Both the position numbers and the translations under genes were made by a program. A DNA stretch of 64,000 bases from Enterococcus_E cecorum_C (GTDB taxonomy: Bacteria > Bacillota > Bacilli > Lactobacillales > Enterococcaceae), in contig NZ_JBQKFH010000011.1 of the NCBI RefSeq assembly GCF_052119425.1, positions 3,155-67,154 on the forward strand, given 5' to 3'. Below, piece by piece: positions 8,717 to 19,224 of this stretch. Position 1 is the stretch's first letter. Each line of letters starts with the position of its first letter. Below the pieces are notes generated by a model. It was given only the letters and a program-made list of their open reading frames with translations. It was not told the origin of the DNA and made no database searches.

Positions 8717-10305
8717 TTTTTCCCTCGCATTAATACTAAAATTTGTTTTCCTTTTGGTAATAAGAGCCACTCACGAATCGTCAATAAGCGGACTTTTAAA
8801 GCTGTTACTAAAAATAATGTCGCACCAATTATCACGCCGAGAATACATACCGCTAATGAAGCCAGCCGCGATAAGTCAGTCGGTAAAAGCTGTAGATAAC
8901 CGATTAACCCTATCGTCATCACTAATAAACACACAGCTAATTTTAGCACAAATTGATCTTCTTTCCAAAATCCATTGACTACACGACTTGTCTTTAGCAT
9001 AAAATAGCCCAAAGCATATCCTAAAGCAAGAATGGTGGAAAGACTCGCACCATTAATCGAAAAGAAAATCGTGAGCGGATAAGATAAAATCATTTTTAGC
9101 ACAATCGCACCTACAACAGCATAAAAAGCCGGTCGAAAATGATTTTTGCTTTGTTCAATGGCTTGGTAACTCTGAATCATCGACATCATAAAAATCGCAA
9201 TAGCAAAAATACTCAAGGCGCTACTTCCTAAGGTGTCTCTAAACAAGGCTTTATTCATCAAAGGTAAGATTAAAATCAGCCCCACGGTAGCCGCACTCGC
9301 CAAGGTAGCTATCAAACGCAAATACATCTTACTAGAACGTAGGTGAGAAAATTCCTTCTCTTGCATCTGATAACGGGTCAGATTAGGCAGAAAACTCGCA
9401 GACAAAGCGGTTGAAACGACTAAGCCTAATTGTACAAAAGGTTGACCACGGTCGTAAATGCCTTTTAAATTTTGCGCCTCAAGCATAGAAAGCCCCGCCT
9501 GATGCAATCCGTTCGCAACTGTAAAGCTATCCACTAACTGAAAGACAATCAATAGTCCGGTATAAAGCGTAAGTAAGCCACCTTCAATTATTAAGCGTGA
9601 TAACAGATAGCGTTCGGTTTGGAAAAGTTCTTTGATTTGTGCCACAGACGGCCAAGCAAAGTGTAGCCAAGATAACTGTTGCTTTTGATATTTCTTTAAA
9701 ATGCATAAGGCAATTATCCCACCAATCACTGAGCCTGTCATCGCCCATTGTGCCGTCTGGTAGACATCAAAATACCCGAAAGAAAATCCCAAAGCTGCCA
9801 AAATGATGATGAGTACGCGAATCAGCTGCTCATATACCTGGGAGACCCCACTAGCTAGCATCGCCAATTCACTCTGATAAGCGCCACGATAAATAGAAAG
9901 CAACGGTACTAAGAAAAAGGTACAGGCACTCACCATCAACACACCAGTTAATCGTTCATTGCCCATCCATCTGGCAAGCAGTGGACTCAGTAGCAGCAAA
10001 CCAATCGCCATCGTAAAAGATAAAATCACCAATAGTGGAAAGATTTTCGCTGCTTTTTTCTGTTTTTCTAAATCATTTGGACTTTCCGCTAAAAACTTGG
10101 ATAAAAATTGCGGAAAGCCTGTTAACGCCAAAGTCATCGCTACTCCATAAAAGGGGTAAGCTTGCTGATAGACATAAAAGCCCAAATCACCCACAAAGTT
10201 TTGGAAAGGAACGCGATAAACCGCACTTAAGATTTTTGATAAAAAGGCCGCAAATGTTAATATAAACGCCCCTTTGAGTAATTGTTTCATACTTTTATCG
10301 GACAT
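8713..10305 (-). CDS. MurJ/SpoVB-like oligosaccharide flippase (YabM type)
   Basis: This 530-residue integral membrane protein has about 14 hydrophobic segments and begins MSDKSMKQLLKGAFILTFAA. It belongs to the MOP superfamily of polysaccharide or lipid II flippases. The conserved position between mfd and rqcP matches B. subtilis yabM. The start at 10303-10305 is chosen over an upstream in-frame ATG because GAGG precedes it and the longer form would overlap mfd. Whether it carries lipid II or another lipid-linked glycan cannot be told from sequence. Confidence 0.88.
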   Translation of the reverse strand: MSDKSMKQLLKGAFILTFAAFLSKILSAVYRVPFQNFVGDLGFYVYQQAYPFYGVAMTLALTGFPQFLSKFLAESPNDLEKQKKAAKIFPLLVILSFTMAIGLLLLSPLLARWMGNERLTGVLMVSACTFFLVPLLSIYRGAYQSELAMLASGVSQVYEQLIRVLIIILAALGFSFGYFDVYQTAQWAMTGSVIGGIIALCILKKYQKQQLSWLHFAWPSVAQIKELFQTERYLLSRLIIEGGLLTLYTGLLIVFQLVDSFTVANGLHQAGLSMLEAQNLKGIYDRGQPFVQLGLVVSTALSASFLPNLTRYQMQEKEFSHLRSSKMYLRLIATLASAATVGLILILPLMNKALFRDTLGSSALSIFAIAIFMMSMIQSYQAIEQSKNHFRPAFYAVVGAIVLKMILSYPLTIFFSINGASLSTILALGYALGYFMLKTSRVVNGFWKEDQFVLKLAVCLLVMTIGLIGYLQLLPTDLSRLASLAVCILGVIIGATLFLVTALKVRLLTIREWLLLPKGKQILVLMRGKK

Positions 10306-10312
10306 TGGATCC

Positions 10313-13300
10313 TCAATTCTGCACATCTGTTTGTTTTTGTGCGACTTGTTTTTCGTATTTTATGTCACGTAAAGCTTGCATAAATTGATTTAATTCCATC
10401 AGCCAGACCATCGCCGGCATTTTTGGTGTCAAGCTTAAAGTGATTTCCATCTTATCTTTGGCTTGGTTCATATTTGCTTTTAATTTGGTAGCCGTTAATG
10501 CTTTAAACAAATCTTGCACCACATATTGCTGCGTGCCGACTTTGCTCAAGGTAATTTTGACAGCTAGTCCTTGTTTTTTCACAGCTTCTACTAAGGCACG
10601 TTCTGCATTCATTTTTAACTCACCGACTGCTAATAAATGCGCGACTTCATCTGGATATTCTCCAAAGCGATCGAGTAAATCATCTTGTAACTCGTCCAGT
10701 GCTTCTTGACTATCCAACTCGCGAATCCGTTTATAAATCTCGATTTTTTGCCGTTCATCTTCAATATAGCTCGTTGGTAAGTACGCATCCAAGCCCAAAT
10801 CGATTTCGACCATCGTTTTTTCCAATTGGGTATTTTTCCCTTGCTTGCGATTGACCGCTTCAGCTAGCATTTGCGAATACATATCAAAACCGACTGAATC
10901 GATAAAGCCGTGTTGTTGCGCACCTAATAAATTACCCGCACCACGAATCGATAAATCACGCATCGCAATCTTAAAGCCAGAACCCAACTCAGTGAAGTCC
11001 TTGATTGCTTGGAGTCGCTTTTCACTGACTTCATTTAAGATTTTTTGCTGTTCATACATAAAGTACGCATAGGCTACACGATTACTACGGCCCACTCGAC
11101 CACGCAATTGATACAAGGTAGAAAGCCCCATATAATCGGCGTTTTCGACAAATAACGTATTGGCATTTGGAATATCGACCCCAGTTTCAATAATTGTTGT
11201 CGTGACCAAAATATCATATTGGCCTTCAATAAAGTCAAATAGCGTATTTTCTAGCTGAACTTCTGTCATCTGTCCATGCGCAAAGGCAATCCGAGCATCA
11301 GGAACTAAAGCTTGGAGTTCTGCTACTTTGCTTTCGATACTCTCCACCCGATTATATAGATAAAAGACCTGGCCGCCTCGAGCCATCTCACGCATAATGC
11401 CTTCACGAATCGCCCCGGCATTATACTCCATCACATAAGTTTGAATAGGATAGCGATTGGCAGGTGGCGTCTCAATCACTGATAAATCACGCACACCTAA
11501 CATCGACATATGCAACGTTCGCGGAATAGGCGTGGCAGTTAAGGTTAACACATCCACTTGGGTACGCAATTGTTTCAAACGTTCCTTATGACGGACTCCA
11601 AAGCGTTGTTCCTCATCAATGACTATCAGACCTAAATCACTAAAAGTCACGTCTTTAGAAAGCAAACGATGGGTGCCAACGATAATGTCAATTTGTCCAT
11701 GTTTAAGCTGTTCGATGGTTTCGTTTTGTTGCTTTTTGGTTCTAAAACGACTCAGCAAGCCAACATTTACTGGAAATCCTTCAAAACGTTCCAAAATCGT
11801 CTCGTAGTGTTGCTGTGCCAAAATCGTAGTAGGCACTAAGAAGGCGACCTGCTTACTTTCTTTAATGGCTTTAAAGGCTGCACGCAAAGCTACTTCTGTC
11901 TTACCAAAGCCGACATCTCCCACCAACAAGCGATCCATTGGTTTTGCTTTTTCCATATCTTTTTTGATTTCAGCGGCACTCTTTAATTGGTCCGGTGTCT
12001 CTGAATAAGCAAAAGCATCTTCAAATTCTCGTTGATAGCCATCATCTGGTTGGTACGCATAGCCTTTTTGCGCTTCTCGTTTGGCATATAGCTCAATCAA
12101 ATCATCAGCAATATCTTCAATCTTTTTGGCAACTTTACGCTTGGTCTTGGTCCATTCGCTGCCACCTAATTTGTTAATCTTAGGTTGCTTAGATTCTGAA
12201 GAGACATACTTTTGAATTAAGTTCAGCTGCGTCACCGGGATAAACAATTTATCATCATTTTGGTACTGAATGGTCATGTAATCTTGGTGGACGCCATCTA
12301 CTTCCAAAGTCTGCAATCCTAGATACTTCCCGATACCGTGATTGGCATGAACGACATAATCGCCCACTTTTAATTCGTTATAGCTCTTTAAGCGTTCGGC
12401 ATTGGTAATATTTTGACGGCGTGCTCGTTTTTTTGCGACTTTTTGGAAGATTTCACGCTCGCTAATCACCACCAAATGACTTTCTGGCAATTCAAAACCA
12501 GCTTGTAGCTCAGAAACAATTATCTGACTACGGTTAGTAAAAATCTTCTCCGGTGTGGTTTCTACCGCATAAATTTCGTGCTCTTTAAAGGCTTGCATCA
12601 ACTTTTCTTGTTGGGTCGTGCTGCTGACTAAAAAGAGGACGGTTTGTTGTTGGCGTTCAAAGCGGTCTACTTCTGCCTTCAACAAGCCCATTTGTCCAAA
12701 GAATTGCTGCATCGGACGGTATTGTACCTGACAAATCGCCTTGAAACGCAAATTACCCATCCCTTTTTGGAAAAGGGAGAAAAAGGTAGTTGGCGCCTTG
12801 TGTTTGGTTAAGAGTGGCTGGATTTCCCGGAAAAATTCTTGGCTTGAAAAAATGCGCATTTCTTCTAATTTTTGGGCTACCCATTCCATCGTTTCTTGCT
12901 CTAACTGACGGGCTGATTCCATTACACGGGCATAGTCATCCACGATAAAGTAATGCTCATCGCTAAAGTAATCTAAAATCGTGACTGGCTTGTCGTAAAG
13001 TAAATCAACATAGTAATGAACGACATCAGTGGCTTCCAAATGGCGCCAGCGTTCCATCAACTCTTGGAAATACTCGGTTAAACGCACTTGATCTTCTTCA
13101 TGCTTAGTTACGGCCAGGCGCTTTTGTAATAACTTTTCTACTTTTTCAATTCCGCGGATAAAATCTTGCGGAAGAAATACATACTCACTCGTCGGCGAAA
13201 TCAAGACTTCCTCAATCTTTTCAATCGAACGTTGGGTTTCTACATCAAATAAACGTAAAGAGTCAATCTCATCATCAAATAATTCGATACGGCATGGATA

Positions 13301-13858
13301 AGTCTGGTCAAGCGGATAAATATCAATAATGCTGCCACGAATACTAAATTCACCTGGTTTGGCTAACATTTGCTCTCTTGTATAGCCCATTAAAGTTAAT
13401 TTTTGCGTGATAGCTTCTAAATCCAAGGTTGCCCCGATTTTTAAAGCGAGATGACTATCTTGCCAAGTACTTTTTGCTGGCAAAGCTTTTCTTAAACTTG
13501 CAACCGGCAAAATATAAATTCCTTTTTGCCCTGAGCTAATCGCATTTAACGTAGCGACACGCTGACTTTTCGCTTCAGGGGACGCAAAAGCCATCTCCGC
13601 AGATAGTACTTCATCCACCGGGAACACAAACACTTCATCTATCTGCGTACGTAAATCATCGGCTAACTGGTTGGCATAAAACAAGTTAGGACAGATGATC
13701 ACAATTGATTTTTTTAGCTGTTGAAATGTATCGATTAAAGCTAAAGTCTTGGCCGAACCTGCTAACCCTAAGACCAGTTGGCGCGATAAGCTTTCTTGTA
13801 ATCCTGCTTGCCAAGACGCAATGGCCGGATCTTTTCCGACGATTCTTGCTAAACTCAT
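10313..13858 (-). CDS. mfd: Transcription-repair coupling factor Mfd
   Basis: Mfd displaces stalled RNA polymerase at lesions and recruits UvrA. The 1181-residue length is normal. The N-terminal UvrB-like module is at about 1-350, the CarD-like RNA-polymerase-interaction domain at about 490-560 (KVGDYVVHANHGIGKYLG), and the translocase has Walker A GDVGFGKT at 647-654 and DEEQ at 748-751. The C-terminal TRCF domain is present. The ATG follows AAGGAAGG. It lies between pth and the flippase with short gaps, in one operon. Confidence 0.97.
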   Translation of the reverse strand: MSLARIVGKDPAIASWQAGLQESLSRQLVLGLAGSAKTLALIDTFQQLKKSIVIICPNLFYANQLADDLRTQIDEVFVFPVDEVLSAEMAFASPEAKSQRVATLNAISSGQKGIYILPVASLRKALPAKSTWQDSHLALKIGATLDLEAITQKLTLMGYTREQMLAKPGEFSIRGSIIDIYPLDQTYPCRIELFDDEIDSLRLFDVETQRSIEKIEEVLISPTSEYVFLPQDFIRGIEKVEKLLQKRLAVTKHEEDQVRLTEYFQELMERWRHLEATDVVHYYVDLLYDKPVTILDYFSDEHYFIVDDYARVMESARQLEQETMEWVAQKLEEMRIFSSQEFFREIQPLLTKHKAPTTFFSLFQKGMGNLRFKAICQVQYRPMQQFFGQMGLLKAEVDRFERQQQTVLFLVSSTTQQEKLMQAFKEHEIYAVETTPEKIFTNRSQIIVSELQAGFELPESHLVVISEREIFQKVAKKRARRQNITNAERLKSYNELKVGDYVVHANHGIGKYLGLQTLEVDGVHQDYMTIQYQNDDKLFIPVTQLNLIQKYVSSESKQPKINKLGGSEWTKTKRKVAKKIEDIADDLIELYAKREAQKGYAYQPDDGYQREFEDAFAYSETPDQLKSAAEIKKDMEKAKPMDRLLVGDVGFGKTEVALRAAFKAIKESKQVAFLVPTTILAQQHYETILERFEGFPVNVGLLSRFRTKKQQNETIEQLKHGQIDIIVGTHRLLSKDVTFSDLGLIVIDEEQRFGVRHKERLKQLRTQVDVLTLTATPIPRTLHMSMLGVRDLSVIETPPANRYPIQTYVMEYNAGAIREGIMREMARGGQVFYLYNRVESIESKVAELQALVPDARIAFAHGQMTEVQLENTLFDFIEGQYDILVTTTIIETGVDIPNANTLFVENADYMGLSTLYQLRGRVGRSNRVAYAYFMYEQQKILNEVSEKRLQAIKDFTELGSGFKIAMRDLSIRGAGNLLGAQQHGFIDSVGFDMYSQMLAEAVNRKQGKNTQLEKTMVEIDLGLDAYLPTSYIEDERQKIEIYKRIRELDSQEALDELQDDLLDRFGEYPDEVAHLLAVGELKMNAERALVEAVKKQGLAVKITLSKVGTQQYVVQDLFKALTATKLKANMNQAKDKMEITLSLTPKMPAMVWLMELNQFMQALRDIKYEKQVAQKQTDVQN

Positions 13859-13934
13859 TAAAATCCTTCCTTCATGTTATTTTTGAAACAGACTTAGCCA
13901 CTTTTACTTTTTTATCAGTAAAAATGGCTGATGA

Positions 13935-14495
13935 TTAATTAAATTGATTCATGGTTTTCATAAAATCATTGGTCTGGATAAAATATTCCAGAGCTTCGAC
14001 TGTTTTATCCATCGCTTGGTTGATAACAGGCTGTTCATCCTTATCAAAATTGGTCAATACATGGTGAATGACCGTCTGATTTTGTTTTGGCCGAGCAATT
14101 CCGACTTTGATGCGGTTAAAAACTTGACTATTCAGATGTGAAATCACACTTCTGACCCCATTATGACCCCCAGCGCTTCCTTTTTGACGCAGACGAATCT
14201 TCCCTAGTGTCAAATCTAAATCATCATAAACAATCACTAGCTCTTCTGGATAAATATTGAAATAAGTCATCAACGGTCCAACTGCTTTTCCTGACTCATT
14301 CATAAAGGTTTGCGGCTTCACGAGTAGAATCTTTTCCCCATTTTCAAAATACTCGCCGACCAAGGCTTGGAAGGCATTCTTTTTAAAGGTTACCTGATGT
14401 TTTTTTGCCAATTCATCAATAACCATAAAGCCGACATTATGCTTGGTTTTTTCATATTTTGTTCCCGGATTTCCCAGGCCTACAATCATTTTCAT
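13935..14495 (-). CDS. pth: Peptidyl-tRNA hydrolase
   Basis: The enzyme releases peptides from peptidyl-tRNA that drops off ribosomes. GLGNPG is at residues 6-11, the catalytic histidine is in KTKHNVGF (His19), and VYDDLDL carries the conserved Asp. The 186-residue length is normal. AAAGGAAA precedes the ATG. It heads the pth-mfd-flippase-rqcP unit and is divergent from ldh. Confidence 0.96.
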   Translation of the reverse strand: MKMIVGLGNPGTKYEKTKHNVGFMVIDELAKKHQVTFKKNAFQALVGEYFENGEKILLVKPQTFMNESGKAVGPLMTYFNIYPEELVIVYDDLDLTLGKIRLRQKGSAGGHNGVRSVISHLNSQVFNRIKVGIARPKQNQTVIHHVLTNFDKDEQPVINQAMDKTVEALEYFIQTNDFMKTMNQFN

Positions 14496-14990
14496 GAATA
14501 TTTTCCTTTCAAATTTAACAAAAAATCTTCATTATCCTACTATTAATTGTCAAAAAAATCAATAGCTTTGCCTATTCAGTATAGCACACTTCCGAATGAT
14601 AGCGAATATTTCGTGATTTTTGTTTTCTATTTTTATGAAAATCATTTACGAAAAACACCAAAACTGAATTTTCTCATCTGTACCACTCTATGAAAATAAA
14701 AACATAAAAATGAAAAGAGTGTTTTTTCATTATATGCTAGCAAAATATCATTCTCTATCCTTTTCATCTATCGCAACAAACAATCTTGAACCTTACTTTC
14801 AAACACATAAAAATCAAGAAACGACCTTTTTTATCTCCTTTTCCTTCTTGTTCGTGAAGCAACGAACGAAGAATGAGAATTTTTCTCATTTTAGTGTATA
14901 TTTTCACAATTGAACAAAGCCGATTTAAAGCCAAAGAAAACATTTGCATAAAAACAGTTCAAAATTCTGTTACATTTTTTGAAAAAAGTA
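14496..14990. other. Divergent pth/ldh intergenic region
   Basis: This roughly 500-base AT-rich stretch holds no convincing gene. A short open frame on each strand lacks a ribosome binding site and recognisable sequence. The last part carries the ldh promoter. A TTCACAATTGAACAA element near 14906-14920 was considered as a redox-regulator site but does not match the Rex palindrome well. Confidence 0.5.
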
Positions 14991-15019
14991 ATGACAAATC
15001 TTCGTGAAAATGGTAGCAT
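14991..15019 (+). promoter_or_regulatory. ldh promoter
   Basis: ATGACA at 14991-14996 and TAGCAT at 15014-15019 are 17 bases apart, with TGG before the -10 (extended -10). The leader to the ldh ATG is about 35 nt. Confidence 0.65.
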
Positions 15020-15060
15020 AGACATAGAAATAAAAATCTTTGGAAGGATTGGTACACAAG

Positions 15061-16026
15061 ATGTCAAACGAAAAGAAACATCAAAAAGTTATTCTAGTTG
15101 GAGACGGTGCTGTAGGTTCTAGTTATGCATTTGCGTTAGTTACTCAAAATATTGCTCAAGAAGTTGGGATTGTTGATATTAACAAAGCAAAAACTGAAGG
15201 AGATGCCATTGACTTATCTCACGCTTTAGCTTTCACTTCTCCAAAAACAATCTATTCAGCAACTTATGAAGATGCACATGATGCTGATCTTGTAGTCATC
15301 ACTGCGGGTGCCCCTCAAAAACCAGGTGAAACTCGTTTAGACTTAGTACACAAAAACTTAAAAATCAACCGTGAAGTCGTAACATCAATCGTTAACTCAG
15401 GTTTCAACGGTATTTTCTTAATCGCTGCTAACCCAGTAGATATCTTAACTTACTCAACATGGAAATTCTCAGGTTTCCCAAGAGAACGTGTTATCGGTTC
15501 AGGTACTTCATTAGACTCAGCTCGTTTCCGTCAAGCACTTGCTGAATTAGTAGGTGTTGATGCTCGTAACGTTCACGCTTATATCTTAGGTGAACACGGA
15601 GATTCAGAATTCCCAGTATGGTCTCACGCTAACGTTGCTGGTTTACAAATTTACGATTGGGTTAAAAGCCATCCTGACATCAACGAAGAAGAAATCGTTG
15701 ACTTATTCTTCAGCGTTCGTGATGCTGCTTACACAATCATTGAGAAAAAAGGTGCTACTTTCTACGGTATCGCTGTTGCCTTAGCACGTATCACTAAAGC
15801 TATCTTAGATGATGAAAATGCGGTATTACCATTATCTGTTTACATGGACGGCGAATATGGCTTAGAAGATATCTTCATCGGTGCCCCTGCTGTAATCAAT
15901 GCAAAAGGTATCAAACAAGTTATCGAAATCCCATTAACTGATGGTGAACGTGAACGTATGCATGCTTCTGCTAAACAATTAAAAGAAATCATTGATGAAG
16001 CATTTGCTAAATTAGATGCTGAATAA
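15061..16026 (+). CDS. ldh: L-lactate dehydrogenase
   Basis: LDH reduces pyruvate to L-lactate and regenerates NAD, the main fermentative exit in lactic acid bacteria. The 321-residue protein has the NAD-binding motif GDGAVGS at about 14-20 and the active-site motif GEHGDSE at 177-183 (His179). The ATG at 15061 follows GGAAGGA; an upstream in-frame extension has no such site. Codon choice is strongly biased (many GGT, GAA, TTA, CGT), as expected for a highly expressed gene. It resembles the enterococcal ldh-1 I recall and occupies the same site next to pth. Confidence 0.97.
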   Translation: MSNEKKHQKVILVGDGAVGSSYAFALVTQNIAQEVGIVDINKAKTEGDAIDLSHALAFTSPKTIYSATYEDAHDADLVVITAGAPQKPGETRLDLVHKNLKINREVVTSIVNSGFNGIFLIAANPVDILTYSTWKFSGFPRERVIGSGTSLDSARFRQALAELVGVDARNVHAYILGEHGDSEFPVWSHANVAGLQIYDWVKSHPDINEEEIVDLFFSVRDAAYTIIEKKGATFYGIAVALARITKAILDDENAVLPLSVYMDGEYGLEDIFIGAPAVINAKGIKQVIEIPLTDGERERMHASAKQLKEIIDEAFAKLDAE

Positions 16027-16045
16027 GCACTAAATATAGATAAGT

Positions 16046-16088
16046 AAAAAACGTCTATCTTGATTCTTCAGGATAGGCGTTTTTTATA
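16046..16088 (+). terminator. ldh terminator
   Basis: AAAACGTCTATC pairs with GGATAGGCGTTTT around an 11-base loop and is followed by a T-run. Confidence 0.85.
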
Positions 16089-16097
16089 TTTCTAACA

Positions 16098-16139
16098 AAA
16101 AAACACCTACTTATGGAGCAAATACCATAAGTAGGTGCC
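16098..16139 (-). terminator. L,D-transpeptidase gene terminator
   Basis: The perfect 13-bp stem CACCTACTTATGG / CCATAAGTAGGTG lies just after the stop of the minus-strand transpeptidase gene and is followed, on that strand, by seven T. Confidence 0.9.
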
Positions 16140-16149
16140 TATTATTATT

Positions 16150-17565
16150 TTAGAAAATCACTACTGGTGTACCGACTTCAACCGCATTGAATAGTTGCGC
16201 CATCACACTAGGTGGTGTATTCACACAGCCATGAGAGCCACGGGTTTTCCATAAATCGCCCCCATAAGCAGGTTGCCAATCAGAATCATGAATACCGACT
16301 CCCGTCCAATCCACTGGCATCCAGTAACTTACTGGACTTGCGTATTTACTACCATCATCATTGGTACCACGTAAAGTTGCATTGCGTTCTTTCTTCCAGA
16401 TGTAGTCGACTCCCTTAGGTGTAGGGGTCGTTGGTTTCCCTGTGACGACATCCGTTTCAATGACTACAGCACCATCTTTGTAGTACCACATGTGTTGATT
16501 TGTTAAGTCTACTTCGATATAGGTGTTCCCTACAAGTGGTTGACTCGCTTTAGCACTCCCTTTTGTAATTGGTGAGCGCGTGAAGTTTTCTCCAGCTAAA
16601 ATTTGTTCAGTAAGGGCGGCGGCTTCATCTGCCACTTGGATACTCCAACTTAGCGTTCCCGATGGTACGCTCACTGTGCCACGTTTTGTACTATTAAAAC
16701 TTGTTGGGTTCGTGCTAGTATTGTATTGATTGGCCAATTGTTGCACATATGCTTGCACTTTTTCTTGATTCAACGTTACTTGTTTATTTTCATAAGTCAC
16801 CCAATCCGCAATTTGTTCAGTTGGAATTTGGAAAGTGGTGCCATTAATCGAATAATTAGCTTGAACTTGAATCACTTTATTCACAGTGTTTAATTCTTCT
16901 TGTAAGTGCGCATCTTTAGAAGTTACGCTTGGTTTTTGAATAAAATCATTTAAGCTGACAGATGTCTGACCACTCTTTAAACCTTTTTCAATGGCCTTCA
17001 TCGCTTGGTCTACATTGAAATTATTTCCTTGAACTTCTGGCGTAATCACAAAACCTGAAGCCTCTCTGGCAATTCCGGCGTCTTGTGTTTGCGTACGCCC
17101 TTGATTGACTTGATCTAGCTCAGTCTTTAAGCTATTTAACTGTTGTGTTAACACTTCTTGGTTAAAAGTTGTTTTATTCGCAGTGGCTTTCTTACTTGAA
17201 AAGAATGATCCACCCCAAGACCAAGGATTTTGCGCCTTTAAGATAGATTCCAAAGTCGCTTTTGAATTTGATTCCATCCCAAAGTCAGACTTCTTGATTT
17301 CTTTAAGCACTTGATTGTCTAACTTAATTTGGAAGGATTGATTTTTATGTTGATCATCCACGGTTTTTTGTGCTTGCTCCAAGGACATATTGCTAATTTC
17401 AACGGCTTCTACCTGGGTGTTAGGTAAAAAATGTTTTGAATAATAATTGCTGCCCAGTGCATAGCCGCCGACTGCTACAATCCCAACAGCAGCAATGGAG
17501 CCAAGGATGAGTTTGGTATTTTTATTTTTTTTATGACGTTTTCTTCTATTTGAAACTTCTGGCAT
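16150..17565 (-). CDS. L,D-transpeptidase with PG-binding domains (YkuD)
   Basis: The 471-residue cell-wall enzyme has a basic N-terminus, one membrane anchor at about 19-39, a long extracellular region with the tandem 'putative peptidoglycan-binding' fold, and a C-terminal YkuD domain. The active site GIHDSD...SHGCVN with its catalytic Cys is near residues 420-450. L,D-transpeptidases form 3-3 cross-links in peptidoglycan and, in enterococci, one family member gives beta-lactam bypass in resistant mutants. Domain order matches that enterococcal type. It is monocistronic between two terminators. Confidence 0.92.
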   Translation of the reverse strand: MPEVSNRRKRHKKNKNTKLILGSIAAVGIVAVGGYALGSNYYSKHFLPNTQVEAVEISNMSLEQAQKTVDDQHKNQSFQIKLDNQVLKEIKKSDFGMESNSKATLESILKAQNPWSWGGSFFSSKKATANKTTFNQEVLTQQLNSLKTELDQVNQGRTQTQDAGIAREASGFVITPEVQGNNFNVDQAMKAIEKGLKSGQTSVSLNDFIQKPSVTSKDAHLQEELNTVNKVIQVQANYSINGTTFQIPTEQIADWVTYENKQVTLNQEKVQAYVQQLANQYNTSTNPTSFNSTKRGTVSVPSGTLSWSIQVADEAAALTEQILAGENFTRSPITKGSAKASQPLVGNTYIEVDLTNQHMWYYKDGAVVIETDVVTGKPTTPTPKGVDYIWKKERNATLRGTNDDGSKYASPVSYWMPVDWTGVGIHDSDWQPAYGGDLWKTRGSHGCVNTPPSVMAQLFNAVEVGTPVVIF

Positions 17566-17658
17566 ATAAACACTCTTCCCCTATTTACTTTCTGTATCAA
17601 TTATCATACCACATTTTCCCCAAAAAAGTTTTAACATATGCTTAAATTTTATATTTGC

Positions 17659-19182
17659 TTAAAAGATACGCTGTAAGCCGGTTTTATCAAGTTGATAGAT
17701 TTTCTCGCAAACCTGTTCTAGAAAATAACGATCATGCGATACCGTCAGCAAGGCGCCGTTATATTGCTGAAGTTGTTGTGTTAAGACTTGGTTGGAAGTT
17801 GGCGATAAATTACGCGTCGGTTCATCTAGCAATAATACATTAGCTTGGGATAAAAGTAGGCCTAAAATCACCAATTTTGCCCTTTGACCGCCAGATAGAT
17901 AGGCTATAGGGCGCTGCATCTCTTGAACAAAAAACTGCAAACTACCCAGATAAGTCATCACTGTTGCTTGATCTTGCTTGGTTTGGGATAACAAATATGC
18001 GACAGGACTTTGCGTGGTATCCAACGCTTCAAAATAATTTTGTGGCATATACTTCATTTGAATATCGGTTCGCTTTTGTAGCATTTCAGCGATTTTGTGT
18101 AAGAATAGGCTCTTACCAATCCCATTATTGCCCACGATACCTACTTTTTCTTGACCAAAAAACGTAAAATCAATCTGCTCAACCAATATTTTATCCGCGA
18201 CTTTAAGCTGATCATTTTCTAAGTGAATGAGTGGCTTACTAGAAGGCACCGCTTGAACAGTCTGCCATTTTAAACCAATTACCTCTTCTTGTTGCGGCAT
18301 TTCGGTAAATTGAGCGCGCTCTTTTTCAAATCGTTTTTCACGAGATTTTAAACTCGCCATTTTTTTCGCTAACAACCGCCCCTTCGTATCCAACTTAGTG
18401 GTTCGCAATTGATGTTGGACCTTTTGCTTGACCTGCTGGAGTTGAGCATTACGTTTTTTATCTTCGCTTCGTTGCTTAAGAGCGATTTGCAACTGTTTAT
18501 CTGCCGCACTTTTTCTTTGTTCAATATAGGTTTGGTAATCTTCTTTGACAAAATGGACGACGGCACGCTGTTGATGCGCAATTTTTTCCAGATGAATGAT
18601 GCTTGTTGCGGTATTTTTTAATAACACTACATCATGTGAAATATAAAGTATTGCTAAATCACTCGTTCGAATAAAGTGTTCTAACCACTGGATACTTTCA
18701 TAATCTAAATCATTCGAAGGTTCATCCAATAACAATATATCCGGATGATGTAACAGAATTTTCACTAGCTGGATTTTGATTTTTTGCCCACCAGAAAGTG
18801 TACCCATCTTTTGGCTTGAATATAGAAAATCTTGATCCAATTGAAAATCACTCGCCAACTTTGCTAAGTAGGAATAATCAATTTCATTGGCATCTAAATC
18901 ACAAAACAGAAAATCATAGACACTTAATGGTTCATCTTTGCTAGGTAAAAATTGCGGCAAATACCCAATTTGCTGAAAGGTACATTGATAACTGCCTTGC
19001 GCTTCTAAATAATCATTGACTTCAGGGCAGCGACAAAGCCACTTTAGTAACGATGACTTACCCGTTCCTTCTTCTCCGATAATAGCGACCTTATCCCCCG
19101 CATGAACAACGCCCGTTAAGCCATCTACCAAACGAAATTGGTCTTTTTGGTGGATTAAGGTTAAGTTTTGAAACTGCAACAT
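17659..19182 (-). CDS. ABC-F family ATPase, possible ribosome protection protein
   Basis: The 507-residue protein has two ABC domains and no membrane segments. Walker A motifs are GEEGTGKS (36-43) and GNNGIGKS (351-358); signature motifs LSGGQ occur in both halves (129-133 and in SGGQRAKL); the charged interdomain linker is at about 200-300. Such proteins bind the ribosomal E site; several members protect against lincosamides, streptogramins, pleuromutilins or macrolides. The tail motif LLDEPTRNLSP is reminiscent of antibiotic-resistance subfamilies, but I cannot place it in Lsa, Msr, Vga or another. The ATG of MLQFQNL follows GAGGAGG by seven bases. The attenuator-like leader upstream supports an inducible function. 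Confidence 0.88.
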   Translation of the reverse strand: MLQFQNLTLIHQKDQFRLVDGLTGVVHAGDKVAIIGEEGTGKSSLLKWLCRCPEVNDYLEAQGSYQCTFQQIGYLPQFLPSKDEPLSVYDFLFCDLDANEIDYSYLAKLASDFQLDQDFLYSSQKMGTLSGGQKIKIQLVKILLHHPDILLLDEPSNDLDYESIQWLEHFIRTSDLAILYISHDVVLLKNTATSIIHLEKIAHQQRAVVHFVKEDYQTYIEQRKSAADKQLQIALKQRSEDKKRNAQLQQVKQKVQHQLRTTKLDTKGRLLAKKMASLKSREKRFEKERAQFTEMPQQEEVIGLKWQTVQAVPSSKPLIHLENDQLKVADKILVEQIDFTFFGQEKVGIVGNNGIGKSLFLHKIAEMLQKRTDIQMKYMPQNYFEALDTTQSPVAYLLSQTKQDQATVMTYLGSLQFFVQEMQRPIAYLSGGQRAKLVILGLLLSQANVLLLDEPTRNLSPTSNQVLTQQLQQYNGALLTVSHDRYFLEQVCEKIYQLDKTGLQRIF

Positions 19183-19224
19183 AAACATCCCTCCTCGTGT
19201 ATTTTCTGAACGAATGCATTTTTT

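Noticed and set aside
14496..15060. Rex-type site TTCACAATTGAACAA and a short open frame at 14710-14913
   Set aside because: The element does not fit the TTGTGAA-N4-TTCACAA palindrome, and the frame lacks a ribosome binding site and any recognisable sequence.
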